Assembly (NCBI GenBank): GCA_964454015.1
Contig: CAYVQF010000056.1
Coordinates: 1 to 37,465, forward strand
Length of the DNA stretch: 37,465 nt
Source of the DNA: CAYVQF01 sp964454015
GTDB taxonomy: Bacteria > Myxococcota_A > Bradymonadia > UBA4248
Reading direction: 5' to 3'
Shown one piece after another: positions 6,888 through 14,988 of the stretch; position 1 is the stretch's first letter, and every line of letters begins with the position of its first letter. The position numbers and the translations under genes were made by a program. The notes beneath the pieces were generated by a model, which worked only from the letters and a program-made list of their open reading frames with translations, was not told the DNA's origin and did no database searches.

Positions 6888-9217
6888 GAGGTCTCAGGCC
6901 TTGGCTCATCGCGGCGGTGCTCCTTTCCTTGCCATGCGGCGGTCTTGTTGCTGTGGGATCCACGCCCGATGAAGCAGCGCTGCTGTTCAGCACTGAGGCG
7001 GTGGAGGCGCCGGCGGCCATAGAGCGCGGGAGCTGGCGCTTCGAGCCCGGCAAGCTCGAGGCCAGCGCCGGGAAGGAGCGCGGCCACGGCCACTGGCTTC
7101 CGGCCCAGCAACCACTCTGGCGGGATTGCGTGGTGCGGGCCGAGTTCACCCTCGAGCGCCGCTATGGTTTGCAGTTGTTGCTGCAGGGGGAGATCGACGG
7201 CGATAGCCTCTCGGGTTACGCCTTGGACTTCAGTGGGACACGGGTGCGCTTGCTGCGCCTGGATCGCGACGCGGTGGTTCCGCTGACGGCGTCGACGCGC
7301 CTGCGGGATCTCAGCCGGGAGAAATCTCTGGCGGCGACGGTTTTTTTCCTGGGCGACGAGATCGTGGTCGAGGTCCATGGCGGTCGCAGCTTGGCTTCTT
7401 TTCGCGTCGAAGACGCGACCTACCGCGGGGGCCGGGTGGGCCTGCGGCGGGTAAGCCGCCAGGCGGCGCGGGGCGGCATCACGCACCTCTCGGTGCAGCG
7501 CCTGACGCGTCCCCTCGTGCCGCCGCTGCCAGCGGCGCGGCGCTACCTCATCCTGAGCGCCGCGGACGTCGCGGCTGTGGACCTTGCGTCCCTGGATTTG
7601 AGTGTGGTGGAGAACGCTGGCGCACGGCAGGTGGTGCAGGGCAGCCTGAATGCCTTGCCCCTGCTGCTGCAGCAGGGCGTGCGCCCGTTGGAAGTGCGGG
7701 TGGACACCCCGTTGAAGTATCTGGACGAAGATTATCTGGTGGCGCGCCAACGGGGCTTGGAGAAGCGCGCGACGGGCTTCGTCGTGGACGCCTCCTACAA
7801 GAACCCCAAGATGGTCGAGGCCTTGCTCAAGGGCTACCAGCGCCGCTATCCCGCGCGCACGCGCCTGGTGCGCCTCGCGACGAGCCATCAGGGCCGCCCG
7901 GTGTGGGCCCTCGCGGTGAGCGGGGATGTGGCGACGGCGAGCATGAAGCCGAGCCTTTTGATCCACGGGGGCATCCATGGCAATGAGCCGTTGAGCACGG
8001 ACTTGGTCTTTGCGGCTCTGCAGGCTTTGTTGGAAGAGAGCGAAGCGGAAGGGCACGCGGCGTGGCTGGATCACTTCGTCTTGTGGTTCGTTCCGCAGAG
8101 CAATCCCGACGGCGCCGAGGCGCATTTGGAAGTGAATCACCGGATGGGGCGCAAGAACGGCCGCGAGACCGATACCCTGCCGGGCCACGGCCCTCAGGAT
8201 GGTGTGGACCTGAACCGCAACTTTCCGTCTTTTTGGGGTCACCTGCCGGACGACGCCGGTTCGAGTTCGCGCCCGGACCACGTTTGGTATCGGGGCGCCG
8301 CGGCCGCTTCGGAGCCCGAGAGCGCCGGTCTGGTGCGCCTGTCGGAGAGTGAAGTCTTTGTCGGGGCGTTGTCGTATCACACAGGGAATTTCACCGTGTT
8401 GGCGCCCTACACCATCCCGGGGGTCCCCAACCCAGCGCCCAATCCGGCGTGGCTCTTGGCAGAGCGCACGGTCGCGGGCATTGCGCTGGGAGGTGAGGAG
8501 ATGCCCGTCCGAGACGGCATCTATCCGGTGGACGGCACGGAGCAGGATTACCAGCGCTTTGCCTTTGGCACCATCGCCCTGACCGTGGAGGCGGCGCATC
8601 ACACGCCGCTGCGGCGCTCGCAGCGTCTGGAGGCGCTGGCAGCGCTGTCACCTTTGTGGCGCAACTTCGTGGCGGGATTGCTGGCAGGTCCGAGCTTGGA
8701 GTTGCAGGTGGTCAACGAAGACGGCGCGCCGGTGGTGGCGACGATAGCCGTGGACGGGCTCTCTGGCGGCGCGGGCGAAGTCTGGCGCACGCGCTGTCGT
8801 GACGGTGCGCTGACCCTCTTTGTGGGTGAGTCCGGTTCCTACCAGGTGCGGGCGCGCCAGGGTGATCTCGAGGTGGCGGCGGTGGTGGAGGTAGGTGGTT
8901 GGACCCGGCAGGTCTTGCGCCTGGATGGCGGGCAGGCGTCCCAGAGCTGTGACGCCCTCTTTGGGTGGGAGATGGCGCCGCAGCTAGAGGACCCACGGCC
9001 GTGGATGCTGAGCACCCACGGTGCGGCGCAGGGGAGCGCGGGCGTGCAGCTCTTGCGCGCCGGTGGGCGCGCCTACAGCGCAGCGCCGCCGACGCCGTCG
9101 GCGGCGCACGGTTGCGGCTGTCGGCACGCGGCCCCAGTAACCTTCCCGCCACGGTCCTTGTCGTGGCTGCTCATGGTGAGTGGGCTGATGTGGGCCAGGC
9201 GGCGGGTCCTCAGTTGA
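6884..9217 (+). CDS. Secreted M14-family zinc carboxypeptidase with MYXO-CTERM-like tail
   Basis: The GTG at 6884 overlaps the previous stop and is followed at once by a signal peptide (RGLRPWLIAAVLLSLPCGG), giving 777 residues. An extension upstream to 6596 overlaps the previous gene in another frame and was rejected. Residues of about 30-220 form a beta-rich region reminiscent of concanavalin-like folds. The peptidase core has HGGIHGNE with zinc ligands His365 and Glu368, the DLNRNF segment, the third ligand His499 in SYHTG, and the catalytic Glu569 in TVEAAHH. Spacing agrees with M14 enzymes. A carboxypeptidase-regulatory-like beta domain follows. The C-terminus ends with GCGC, a hydrophobic helix and RRR, matching MYXO-CTERM sorting signals. 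Likely location is the cell surface or outside. The peptide substrate cannot be told. Confidence 0.85.
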   Translation: MRGLRPWLIAAVLLSLPCGGLVAVGSTPDEAALLFSTEAVEAPAAIERGSWRFEPGKLEASAGKERGHGHWLPAQQPLWRDCVVRAEFTLERRYGLQLLLQGEIDGDSLSGYALDFSGTRVRLLRLDRDAVVPLTASTRLRDLSREKSLAATVFFLGDEIVVEVHGGRSLASFRVEDATYRGGRVGLRRVSRQAARGGITHLSVQRLTRPLVPPLPAARRYLILSAADVAAVDLASLDLSVVENAGARQVVQGSLNALPLLLQQGVRPLEVRVDTPLKYLDEDYLVARQRGLEKRATGFVVDASYKNPKMVEALLKGYQRRYPARTRLVRLATSHQGRPVWALAVSGDVATASMKPSLLIHGGIHGNEPLSTDLVFAALQALLEESEAEGHAAWLDHFVLWFVPQSNPDGAEAHLEVNHRMGRKNGRETDTLPGHGPQDGVDLNRNFPSFWGHLPDDAGSSSRPDHVWYRGAAAASEPESAGLVRLSESEVFVGALSYHTGNFTVLAPYTIPGVPNPAPNPAWLLAERTVAGIALGGEEMPVRDGIYPVDGTEQDYQRFAFGTIALTVEAAHHTPLRRSQRLEALAALSPLWRNFVAGLLAGPSLELQVVNEDGAPVVATIAVDGLSGGAGEVWRTRCRDGALTLFVGESGSYQVRARQGDLEVAAVVEVGGWTRQVLRLDGGQASQSCDALFGWEMAPQLEDPRPWMLSTHGAAQGSAGVQLLRAGGRAYSAAPPTPSAAHGCGCRHAAPVTFPPRSLSWLLMVSGLMWARRRVLS

Positions 9218-10400
9218 GGATGGTGACGACGCCTTCGAGGTTGGCAAAGGCCGGCGCGCCGGCGGCGATCTCCTCCTGGACTTTGTCATCGACGCCGAGG
9301 GCCTCGAAGTAGGCCAAATCGGTTTTGTCGTCGGGCGCCAACACGAGCCAGGCGGCGCCGACGGCGGGATAATAGGCGATGCGAGGTGGGAAGACCTCGG
9401 CGGTGGCGGCGACCTCCGCCGACATGATGAAGCGGGTGCAATCGAGGGCTTCGACATCTTCGCCGGGCTTGTAGGTCGGCGCCGCGGCGCGGACGGCGTC
9501 GCAGTCGGCGCTGGCGTCGTACTCGATGAGGATGGTGGGATCGGCAAAGGACTTGAGCTCGGCGGCGAGTTTGCTGTTGACCAAGGCGTTGATGGGCTCG
9601 AGGTCGCCTGGGAAGTTGATGGCCTTGACGTTCTGGCCATCGATTTCGGCGCTGATGCCGTAATAGACGTTCTCTTTGACGGCGACTTGGGCAAAGACCA
9701 GCAGTTGTTGACACTCGGCGCTCTGGCCCTGATCACAGAGGAGGCGCTGGATTTTGACGGCGGCTCCGGGGAAGGCCTTTTTCAGTTCGGGCAATGCCTG
9801 GACGATTGCGCTGAAGGTCTCTTTGGGTGGGGTTTGCCCTTCCTGTCCCTGGTAGAGCTCGAGTCCGTCGATGAGGTCGATGATGCCCGTGGTCTTGGGC
9901 TCTTTGCCGCGCCACTTGTCGGCCCCAAGGTCCACGAGGAGGGGCAGCAGGGCACGTCCGATGGCCCCGTTGACTTGCACATAGGCCTTGCCATCTTTGA
10001 TGACCGTCCAGGGCGCCCAATTCTGGCATTGGGAGGTCGCGTGGAGCTCAACCTTTTTGCCCTCGTGGGGGAGGATGACGCGGAAGGAGGGCAAGGTTTC
10101 GGCATAGCGGCAGGTGAAGCGTTGATCTGCTGGGATGAGGTGGTCCAACGAATTGAGGAGTTTTTTGACCTTTTCAGGGTCCACGGCCTCACCGTCGAAT
10201 TCGTAGCCTGTGTCGAACTTGGCGAGGGCGTAGCGGAGACTGCGGAAGCCCTGATCTCCAGGGTAGTTGTACTCGATGATGATTCTCTCGGCTTTGATCT
10301 CTTCGCGTTTGGTTTTCTGGGCGCCAGCTTCTTCTGCCGGTGGTTCACAAGCCATGGCGAAGGCAGCGATGCAGCAGGAGAAGAGCAGTATATGTCTCAT
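9210..10400 (-). CDS. Hypothetical lipoprotein, 396 residues
   Basis: The N-terminus is a lipoprotein signal peptide with lipobox FAMAC (Cys18) followed by EPPAEEAG, which suggests outer-membrane sorting because there is no Asp at +2. The rest is a soluble, mixed alpha/beta protein with five or more cysteines (segments RFTCRYAE, TSQCQNW, LLCDQGQSAECQQ, SADCDAVRA and LDCTRF), likely paired in disulfides. No known domain was recognised. The gene is convergent with the M14 peptidase gene, and the two coding regions overlap by 8 bp at their 3' ends. A candidate promoter lies at 10481-10508. Confidence 0.78.
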   Translation of the reverse strand: MRHILLFSCCIAAFAMACEPPAEEAGAQKTKREEIKAERIIIEYNYPGDQGFRSLRYALAKFDTGYEFDGEAVDPEKVKKLLNSLDHLIPADQRFTCRYAETLPSFRVILPHEGKKVELHATSQCQNWAPWTVIKDGKAYVQVNGAIGRALLPLLVDLGADKWRGKEPKTTGIIDLIDGLELYQGQEGQTPPKETFSAIVQALPELKKAFPGAAVKIQRLLCDQGQSAECQQLLVFAQVAVKENVYYGISAEIDGQNVKAINFPGDLEPINALVNSKLAAELKSFADPTILIEYDASADCDAVRAAAPTYKPGEDVEALDCTRFIMSAEVAATAEVFPPRIAYYPAVGAAWLVLAPDDKTDLAYFEALGVDDKVQEEIAAGAPAFANLEGVVTILN

Positions 10401-10480
10401 AGTACCCTCACGAGATGACGTTTAGGGGGCCATTTGTCCATGAACGGCTTCAGGACGTCTCAAACCATTTCCGCACCCTT

Positions 10481-10508
10481 AGCATAGCGAAGCAAGCGTT
10501 CTCTTCAA
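10481..10508 (-). promoter_or_regulatory. Candidate sigma-70 promoter for the 396-residue lipoprotein gene
   Basis: On the minus strand, TTGAAG (10508-10503) and TATGCT (10486-10481) are spaced by 16 bp. Transcription would start near 10474 and give a leader of about 75 nt. The -35 overlaps the end of the DUF2877 gene, so read-through from the tdh operon is also possible. Confidence 0.4.
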
Positions 10509-11377
10509 GCCTTGCAGAGGTGTTCGCAGCGCAAAAAGGTGTGCAGGGCGATGTCGACGCCAGCGAGGATGGCGGGGCCTGACGAAGCGCCGACGCTGCG
10601 CACCGCGTCGAGGCTCTGGAGAAAGGTCGGATCTGGGGGAAGGTCGAGGTGCTGGACTACCTGGCACAGGTCGAGGAAGAAGCGGCCCTGGCGGGCGAGG
10701 AGGAGTTGCTGGTGACCAAAAGGGGTGGTGCGTTGGGGCTGGAGGCAGGCGTCGAGGGCAGTGGTCAGGCGCCGGTGCAGAGGCAGCAGGGGGGTGAGGT
10801 GTGCGGCGGCGAGCAAGCCGAGGAGGAGGTCATCGCCAGCGGGTGTCAGTCCCGGGCCGCGCCCGATGAGGGCTTGCATGGCGCGGTCTAGCCTAGCCTC
10901 GGGCACGGCGAGGGCCGCGGCCAGGGTCGTAGCCCAGGGGCGAATGGACGGGTCGACATGGCTGACGGCGCCGTTCGCGTCGGGGTCCAGGGCTGGCGGT
11001 GCGAGCAGGGCCCGGGCCCGACGCGCTCCTTCAGGGGTGAGGGTTCCCCGCGGCGGCGGGTTGGGATAGGGGCGCACGCGCTGGTCGATGGAGAAGGTGA
11101 AGGTGGTGTGGTCCGCGCTGAGGGAGAAGGTCATGCCGCTTTGCTCAGCGCGGTGTACTTGGCCCAGATCGAGGCTGTGCCCGTGGCCCGGTGCGACCTG
11201 CAAATGCAGGCGCCCCGGGCCACGGGCAGCGAAGGTGCATAGGGTGAGCCAGCGCGGGCATCTCGGGTGGTGGAGATTGATGACGCGCTGGAAGGCCGAG
11301 TGGAGCGACCATGGCCCGTAAGCGGCGAGGTCGGCCGCTGCACCCTCCTCGACAGCGGTCACGTGCAGCGGCATCAT
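10505..11377 (-). CDS. DUF2877 / AllH-like protein in the threonine operon
   Basis: The 290-residue protein carries the family signature GLTPAGDDLLLGLL at about residues 186-199. Other conserved segments are LIGRGPG just before it and VGASSGPAIL near the end. DUF2877 is the AllH family; in E. coli AllH is a subunit of the oxamate carbamoyltransferase of allantoin breakdown, acting with AllF and AllG. Neither partner is seen here. Instead the gene begins 12 nt after the kbl stop and is clearly the third gene of the tdh-kbl operon. It may act on a carbamoyl or 2-oxo compound linked to threonine or glycine catabolism. That is inference only. The start is ATG-ATG at 11377 or 11374, with only a weak ribosome-binding site. 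Confidence 0.75.
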   Translation of the reverse strand: MMPLHVTAVEEGAAADLAAYGPWSLHSAFQRVINLHHPRCPRWLTLCTFAARGPGRLHLQVAPGHGHSLDLGQVHRAEQSGMTFSLSADHTTFTFSIDQRVRPYPNPPPRGTLTPEGARRARALLAPPALDPDANGAVSHVDPSIRPWATTLAAALAVPEARLDRAMQALIGRGPGLTPAGDDLLLGLLAAAHLTPLLPLHRRLTTALDACLQPQRTTPFGHQQLLLARQGRFFLDLCQVVQHLDLPPDPTFLQSLDAVRSVGASSGPAILAGVDIALHTFLRCEHLCKA

Positions 11378-11389
11378 CTCGCGATGTTC

Positions 11390-12592
11390 CTAGGCGATGA
11401 CCTTGAGCTCGCGACCGACCTTGGCGAAGGCCGCGACGGCCTGGTGGATGTGGGCCTCGGTGTGCGCTGCCGAGAGCTGCACCCGGATGCGCGCCTTCCC
11501 TTTGGGGACGACGGGGTAGGAGAAGCCGATGACATAGATGCCCTCTTCGAGGAGTTTGGCGGCGAAGGCTTGGGCCAGACGCGCGTCATCCTCGAAGGCG
11601 GAGAACATGATGGGCACGATGGGATGATCCCCGGGGCGGAGATCGAAACCGGCTTCGGTCATGAGTTTGCGGAAGAGGCGCTGGTTGGCCTCGAGTTTGT
11701 CGCGGAGCTCAGTGGTCTCGGTGAGGAGATCCATGACGGCGATGGAGCCCGCCACCACGGCAGGTGGCACGGTGTTGGAGAAGAGGTAGGGGCGTGCCTT
11801 TTGGCGCAGCCACTGGATCATCTCCTTGGGGCCAGCGACGCAGCCACCGGAGGCGCCGCCGAGGGCTTTACCGTAGGTGGTGGTGATGATATCGACGCGG
11901 CCCATGACGTCGCGATACTCGTGGGTCCCGCGGCCGTTCTTGCCGATGAAGCCGCTGGCGTGGCACTCATCGACCATCACCAGGGCGTCATAGCGTTCGG
12001 CCAGATCGCAGATTTCTTTGAGGGGTGCGATGTCTCCGTCCATGGAGAAGACCCCGTCGGTGGCGATCATGCGGTACTTTTTGTGTTGCGTCGCCTGCAG
12101 TTTGGCCTCGAGATCGGCCATATCGAGGTGGTTGTAGATGAAGCGTTCCGCTTTGGCCAAGCGGATACCATCAATGATGGAGGCGTGGTTGAGGGCGTCG
12201 GTGATGATGGCACAGTCTTTGTCCATGAAGGGCTCAAAGACGCCGCCGTTGGCATCGAAGCAAGCCGCGAAGAGGATGCAGTCTTCCATCCCCAAGAACT
12301 TGGCGGTCTTCTCTTCGAGGGTCTTGTGAATCTCTTGGGTCCCGCAGATGAAGCGCACGGAAGACATCCCGTAGCCCCATTTTTCGAGGCCTTCCTGGGC
12401 CGCCTGGATGACCTTGGGGTGGGAGGAGAGGCCGAGGTAGTTGTTGGCGCAGAAGTTGAGGACTTCTTTGCCACCTTTGACGGCAATGGCTGGGCCTTGG
12501 GGGGTGCTGATGACCCGCTCGCGCTTGTACAGACCGGCCTCTTCCATTTCATTGAGTGCTTGCTGGAGTTCTTCGCGGATTGCGCCGTACAT
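11390..12592 (-). CDS. kbl: Glycine C-acetyltransferase (2-amino-3-ketobutyrate CoA ligase)
   Basis: This is a 400-residue PLP enzyme of the alpha-oxoamine synthase family, the usual length for Kbl. Visible motifs are NNYLGLSSHP near the N-terminus, FAACFDANGG, the PLP-binding VDECHASGF, and the Schiff-base lysine in TTYGKALGGASGG. The enzyme cleaves 2-amino-3-oxobutyrate with CoA to glycine and acetyl-CoA, directly consuming the unstable product of threonine dehydrogenase. It lies 81 bp downstream of tdh and 12 bp upstream of the DUF2877 gene. Together tdh and kbl form the standard threonine-to-glycine route. ATG 12592 has a GAGG element about 10 nt upstream. Confidence 0.95.
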   Translation of the reverse strand: MYGAIREELQQALNEMEEAGLYKRERVISTPQGPAIAVKGGKEVLNFCANNYLGLSSHPKVIQAAQEGLEKWGYGMSSVRFICGTQEIHKTLEEKTAKFLGMEDCILFAACFDANGGVFEPFMDKDCAIITDALNHASIIDGIRLAKAERFIYNHLDMADLEAKLQATQHKKYRMIATDGVFSMDGDIAPLKEICDLAERYDALVMVDECHASGFIGKNGRGTHEYRDVMGRVDIITTTYGKALGGASGGCVAGPKEMIQWLRQKARPYLFSNTVPPAVVAGSIAVMDLLTETTELRDKLEANQRLFRKLMTEAGFDLRPGDHPIVPIMFSAFEDDARLAQAFAAKLLEEGIYVIGFSYPVVPKGKARIRVQLSAAHTEAHIHQAVAAFAKVGRELKVIA

Positions 12593-12673
12593 GGGTCAGA
12601 CCTCGATGGGGGCGGCCACCAGACGACGGTGGCCGCGATGGTTAGATGGTCGCTGTGGTTGGGGACGTCTGGT

Positions 12674-13783
12674 TCATTGGCCGCGTCGGGCGCGCGCCGC
12701 CACGAGCTCGCTGGGGTCAGGGAAGAGCACGACCTTGGCGGCTTCGCGCGGCCGGCCGAGCATTTTATCGAAGCCCGCCACATAGTCTTCGAGGGTGAAC
12801 ATGTGGGTGACCACGGGGGCGATGTCGATGCGTCCCGAAGCCAAGAGATTGCGCACACGATACCAAGTGTCGAACATCTTGCGGCCATTGATGCCATGGA
12901 CTTGGATACCGCGCAGGACGATGCCGTTGTTGTAGTCGACGGGCAGCTTTGGCTGGGAGGCGATGCCGAAGGCGGAGAAGCGCCCGCCTTTGCGGATCAT
13001 CTGGAAGCCTTCGTCCAAGGCCTGCTGCGAGCCGGCCATTTCGAGGACGATGTCGGCGCCGTATCCGCGGGTGTGATCCTTGACGTAGGCGACGCGATCC
13101 GTGTCGTCGGTAGCGACCAGGACGTGGTCGGCTCCCATGCGGCGGGCGATGTCGAGGTTGAAGGCGTACTTGCCGACGATGAAGATGTTGGTCACCCCGA
13201 CAGCGCGGGCGACGCCAACGGCCAAGAGGGCGATGGGGCCATCGCCGATGATGACCATGGAGCGCCCGGCGACATCGTTGTCTTCGCCGAGGACGGCGTA
13301 GGCGGCGTTACCGAGGGGCTCCTGGACGCTGGCGAATTCCGGGGGGATGTCGCGGTCGTTCTTCCAGGCGACTGAGGCCGGGACGGCGATGTACTCGGCG
13401 AAGGCGCCGTGGCAGTCCACGCCGAGGATTTTCATGCGCGAGCCGATATGGGGTTGCCCGAGAAGGGTCTGTAGATCTTGGGGGTCTGGGATGTGAGTCT
13501 CGGCCGAGATGTAATCGCCAACGACCAAGCCCCGGACGGCCCTGCCGACTTCCACGACCTCACCGGCGACCTCGTGTCCCATGATCTGGGGCAAGTTGTG
13601 GGCGCCAATGCGGCCAGCGGCCCAGTCGTCCCACTTGTAGATGTGGACATCGGTGCCACAGATCGACGTGGCTTGGACCTTCACCAAGACTTCATCATCG
13701 GCGATGACGGGGATAGGCATCTGGACGTAATCGGCACCCATTTCCGGTCGTGTTTTCACCACGGCCCACATCTTGTCGGACAT
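12674..13783 (-). CDS. tdh: L-threonine 3-dehydrogenase (zinc MDR family) lacking the structural-zinc cysteines
   Basis: The start is ATG 13783-13781 (MSDKMWAVV) with GGGAGGA just upstream, giving 369 residues. Longer in-frame starts to 13924 would cross the promoter. It is a medium-chain dehydrogenase: catalytic-zinc region SICGTDVH (Cys42) and GHEVAGEV (His70, Glu71), then the nucleotide fold GDGPIALLAVG. The C-terminal half (GINGRKMFDTWYRVRNLL, PVVTHMFTLEDYVAGFDKM) is very close to known Tdh. It oxidises threonine to 2-amino-3-oxobutyrate with NAD+, feeding Kbl. The lobe that in E. coli Tdh holds four zinc-binding cysteines (CGHCRNC and a following Cys) is replaced here by residues 99-117, without any Cys. 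Function by context is strong, but other polyol or amino-alcohol substrates are not excluded. Confidence 0.9.
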   Translation of the reverse strand: MSDKMWAVVKTRPEMGADYVQMPIPVIADDEVLVKVQATSICGTDVHIYKWDDWAAGRIGAHNLPQIMGHEVAGEVVEVGRAVRGLVVGDYISAETHIPDPQDLQTLLGQPHIGSRMKILGVDCHGAFAEYIAVPASVAWKNDRDIPPEFASVQEPLGNAAYAVLGEDNDVAGRSMVIIGDGPIALLAVGVARAVGVTNIFIVGKYAFNLDIARRMGADHVLVATDDTDRVAYVKDHTRGYGADIVLEMAGSQQALDEGFQMIRKGGRFSAFGIASQPKLPVDYNNGIVLRGIQVHGINGRKMFDTWYRVRNLLASGRIDIAPVVTHMFTLEDYVAGFDKMLGRPREAAKVVLFPDPSELVAARARRGQ

Positions 13784-13851
13784 GTTTCCTCCCAGGAGCA
13801 TTGTCATTCGGCGCGTTTCGCAGACAGGTGCGCACAGCCAGCAGCCACCCT

Positions 13852-13870
13852 CCTGGCATGCCATGCCAGG
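13852..13870. promoter_or_regulatory. Perfect 9-bp inverted repeat in the tdh leader
   Basis: CCTGGCATG (13852-13860), one base, and CATGCCAGG (13862-13870) form a perfect palindrome. It lies 69-87 nt upstream of the tdh ATG and about 20-40 nt downstream of the predicted transcription start. The one-base centre makes it a better dimeric-protein operator than an RNA hairpin, though a 6-bp stem with a 7-nt loop could form in RNA. Confidence 0.6.
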
Positions 13871-13874
13871 GTCT

Positions 13875-13894
13875 CTCCCACCGGCGCGTGGGAG
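13875..13894. promoter_or_regulatory. Inverted repeat at the predicted tdh transcription start
   Basis: CTCCCAC (13875-13881) and GTGGGAG (13888-13894) form a perfect 7-bp stem around a 6-nt loop. The repeat begins three bases downstream of the -10 element, so it either overlaps the start site as an operator or forms the first hairpin of the tdh mRNA. Confidence 0.55.
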
Positions 13895-13896
13895 GC

Positions 13897-13924
13897 AGTA
13901 TAAAGGGCCGCACTGCGCCGTCAA
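13897..13924 (-). promoter_or_regulatory. Sigma-70-type promoter of the tdh-kbl-DUF2877 operon
   Basis: On the minus strand TTGACG (13924-13919), a 16-bp spacer and TATACT (13902-13897) match the consensus in 5 of 6 positions each. The predicted start is near 13890, leaving a leader of about 107 nt that contains two perfect inverted repeats. This is the clearest promoter in the window. Confidence 0.7.
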
Positions 13925-14205
13925 CAGGCAGAAGACGCATCATCGGTTGCAGCGCGGGATCAGCGAATCTTGTGCAGGAAGCCATGGGCGGTGCATGGTC
14001 TGCGATTCGCCGAGGCTGATGCTTATCGAATCGACCAAGACCTGGTGACAGCGCACGCCCTGCTTTCGTGGAAAGCAGAGAAGATTATGCGCTCAAGAAA
14101 GATGGAGCCCGCAAAAAAGTCGTATGTCGACGAAATTCTCTAATCGCCATGCAGCGCAGGCTCTCGCCCCAGCGTCCCCGAGCCCCCCGACGACGTCGCG
14201 CCCGC
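13925..14205. other. Intergenic region upstream of the tdh promoter with repeated half-sites
   Basis: With the leader it makes a 422-bp gene-free stretch (13784-14205). CGATTCG (14003-14009) and CGAATCG (14027-14033) are a perfect inverted repeat 17 bp apart, and a third CGAATC lies at 13964-13969. CTGCTTTC (14060-14067) and GAAAGCAG (14071-14078) form a perfect 8-bp stem with a 3-nt loop. The latter may end transcripts from the membrane-protein gene at 14206, but no T tract follows. No tRNA, small ORF with a ribosome site, or known riboswitch was seen. Confidence 0.5.
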
Positions 14206-14988
14206 TCAGCCCTCGCCGTCGCGCCGTCCCCCGATGTAGCCACCATGACGGGCTTGGGGGCGGCTGTCGCCATAGTAATCGGCCGGTTGTCCGCCCTGCA
14301 CGGCCGGGGTCTGCACGGTGTAAGCCTCAGGGTGCTCGTTAGGCATGGCTTCCTGTGGCGCGGCTTGGGGGGCGCTCTGTGGTGCCGATGGCCGATGGAC
14401 GATAGGGGCGCGAGCGCCAACGGTCGGCCCCGCGAGGGAAACGGAGAAGAGGTCTCCCCCCTTGATGGTGCGAATGAACAAAAAGAGGGCCCCAGCGCCG
14501 CCGATCCCGAAGGCGATGGCCGTCGAGAGGCCGTGGGTGATGATGGACCAGCTCGCCCCCATGAAGAGCTGGGTCAAGAAGTCCGTCAGGCCACCGATGG
14601 CGGTCAGGCCACAGACCAAGCCCACCGAGCCGAGGACCATGCGACTGATTTTGGGATGGTTTTCGACATTGGTGAGCTTGACCAAGAAGAGATAGACGCC
14701 ACCGGCAACGGCCCCGCCGATGACGAGCTGCGGCAGCCCTTCCTTGATGTCCATGCTGTTGTCGAAGAGGGAGAGGACGAAGTGGAGAATCGATGACAGG
14801 CCCATGAGGGCAAGGGCCAGGCCATACATGAGGAAAGCGGCCACGACGACCTTGAAGCCGATCTGATCGTCGGCCTGCTCCACTGGCTGACGCCGCGCGT
14901 GGAGGACGAGAAAAATGTAGAAGAGCAAGGCGAAACCGAGAACCAGAAACAGGGCCAGGAAAGAGGTCGGCGGGGTCAAAGATGGCAT
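14206..14988 (-). CDS. Hypothetical five-helix membrane protein with Pro/Gln-rich tail
   Basis: The start is ATG 14988-14986, with AAGGAG 6 nt upstream; the TTG one codon earlier is less likely. The 260 residues contain five predicted membrane helices at about 10-31, 44-74, 85-105, 113-141 and 146-175. The C-terminal third (about 185-260) is rich in Ala, Pro, Gln and Gly, with segments APQSAPQAAPQEAMP and GGYIGGRRDGEG, and is probably a disordered cytoplasmic tail. No family was recognised. It lies 189 bp downstream of the ParA-type gene on the same strand and may share its transcript. Confidence 0.72.
   Translation of the reverse strand: MPSLTPPTSFLALFLVLGFALLFYIFLVLHARRQPVEQADDQIGFKVVVAAFLMYGLALALMGLSSILHFVLSLFDNSMDIKEGLPQLVIGGAVAGGVYLFLVKLTNVENHPKISRMVLGSVGLVCGLTAIGGLTDFLTQLFMGASWSIITHGLSTAIAFGIGGAGALFLFIRTIKGGDLFSVSLAGPTVGARAPIVHRPSAPQSAPQAAPQEAMPNEHPEAYTVQTPAVQGGQPADYYGDSRPQARHGGYIGGRRDGEG

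Noticed and set aside
11267..13375. 702-codon plus-strand frame antisense to kbl and tdh.
   Set aside because: It is rich in Gly, Asp, Glu and Val as expected for the complement of GC-biased codons. The opposite strand holds two unmistakable enzymes.
13925..14205. Possible tRNA or riboswitch in the 422-bp gap upstream of tdh.
   Set aside because: No T-loop consensus, cloverleaf arms or known aptamer core could be traced.
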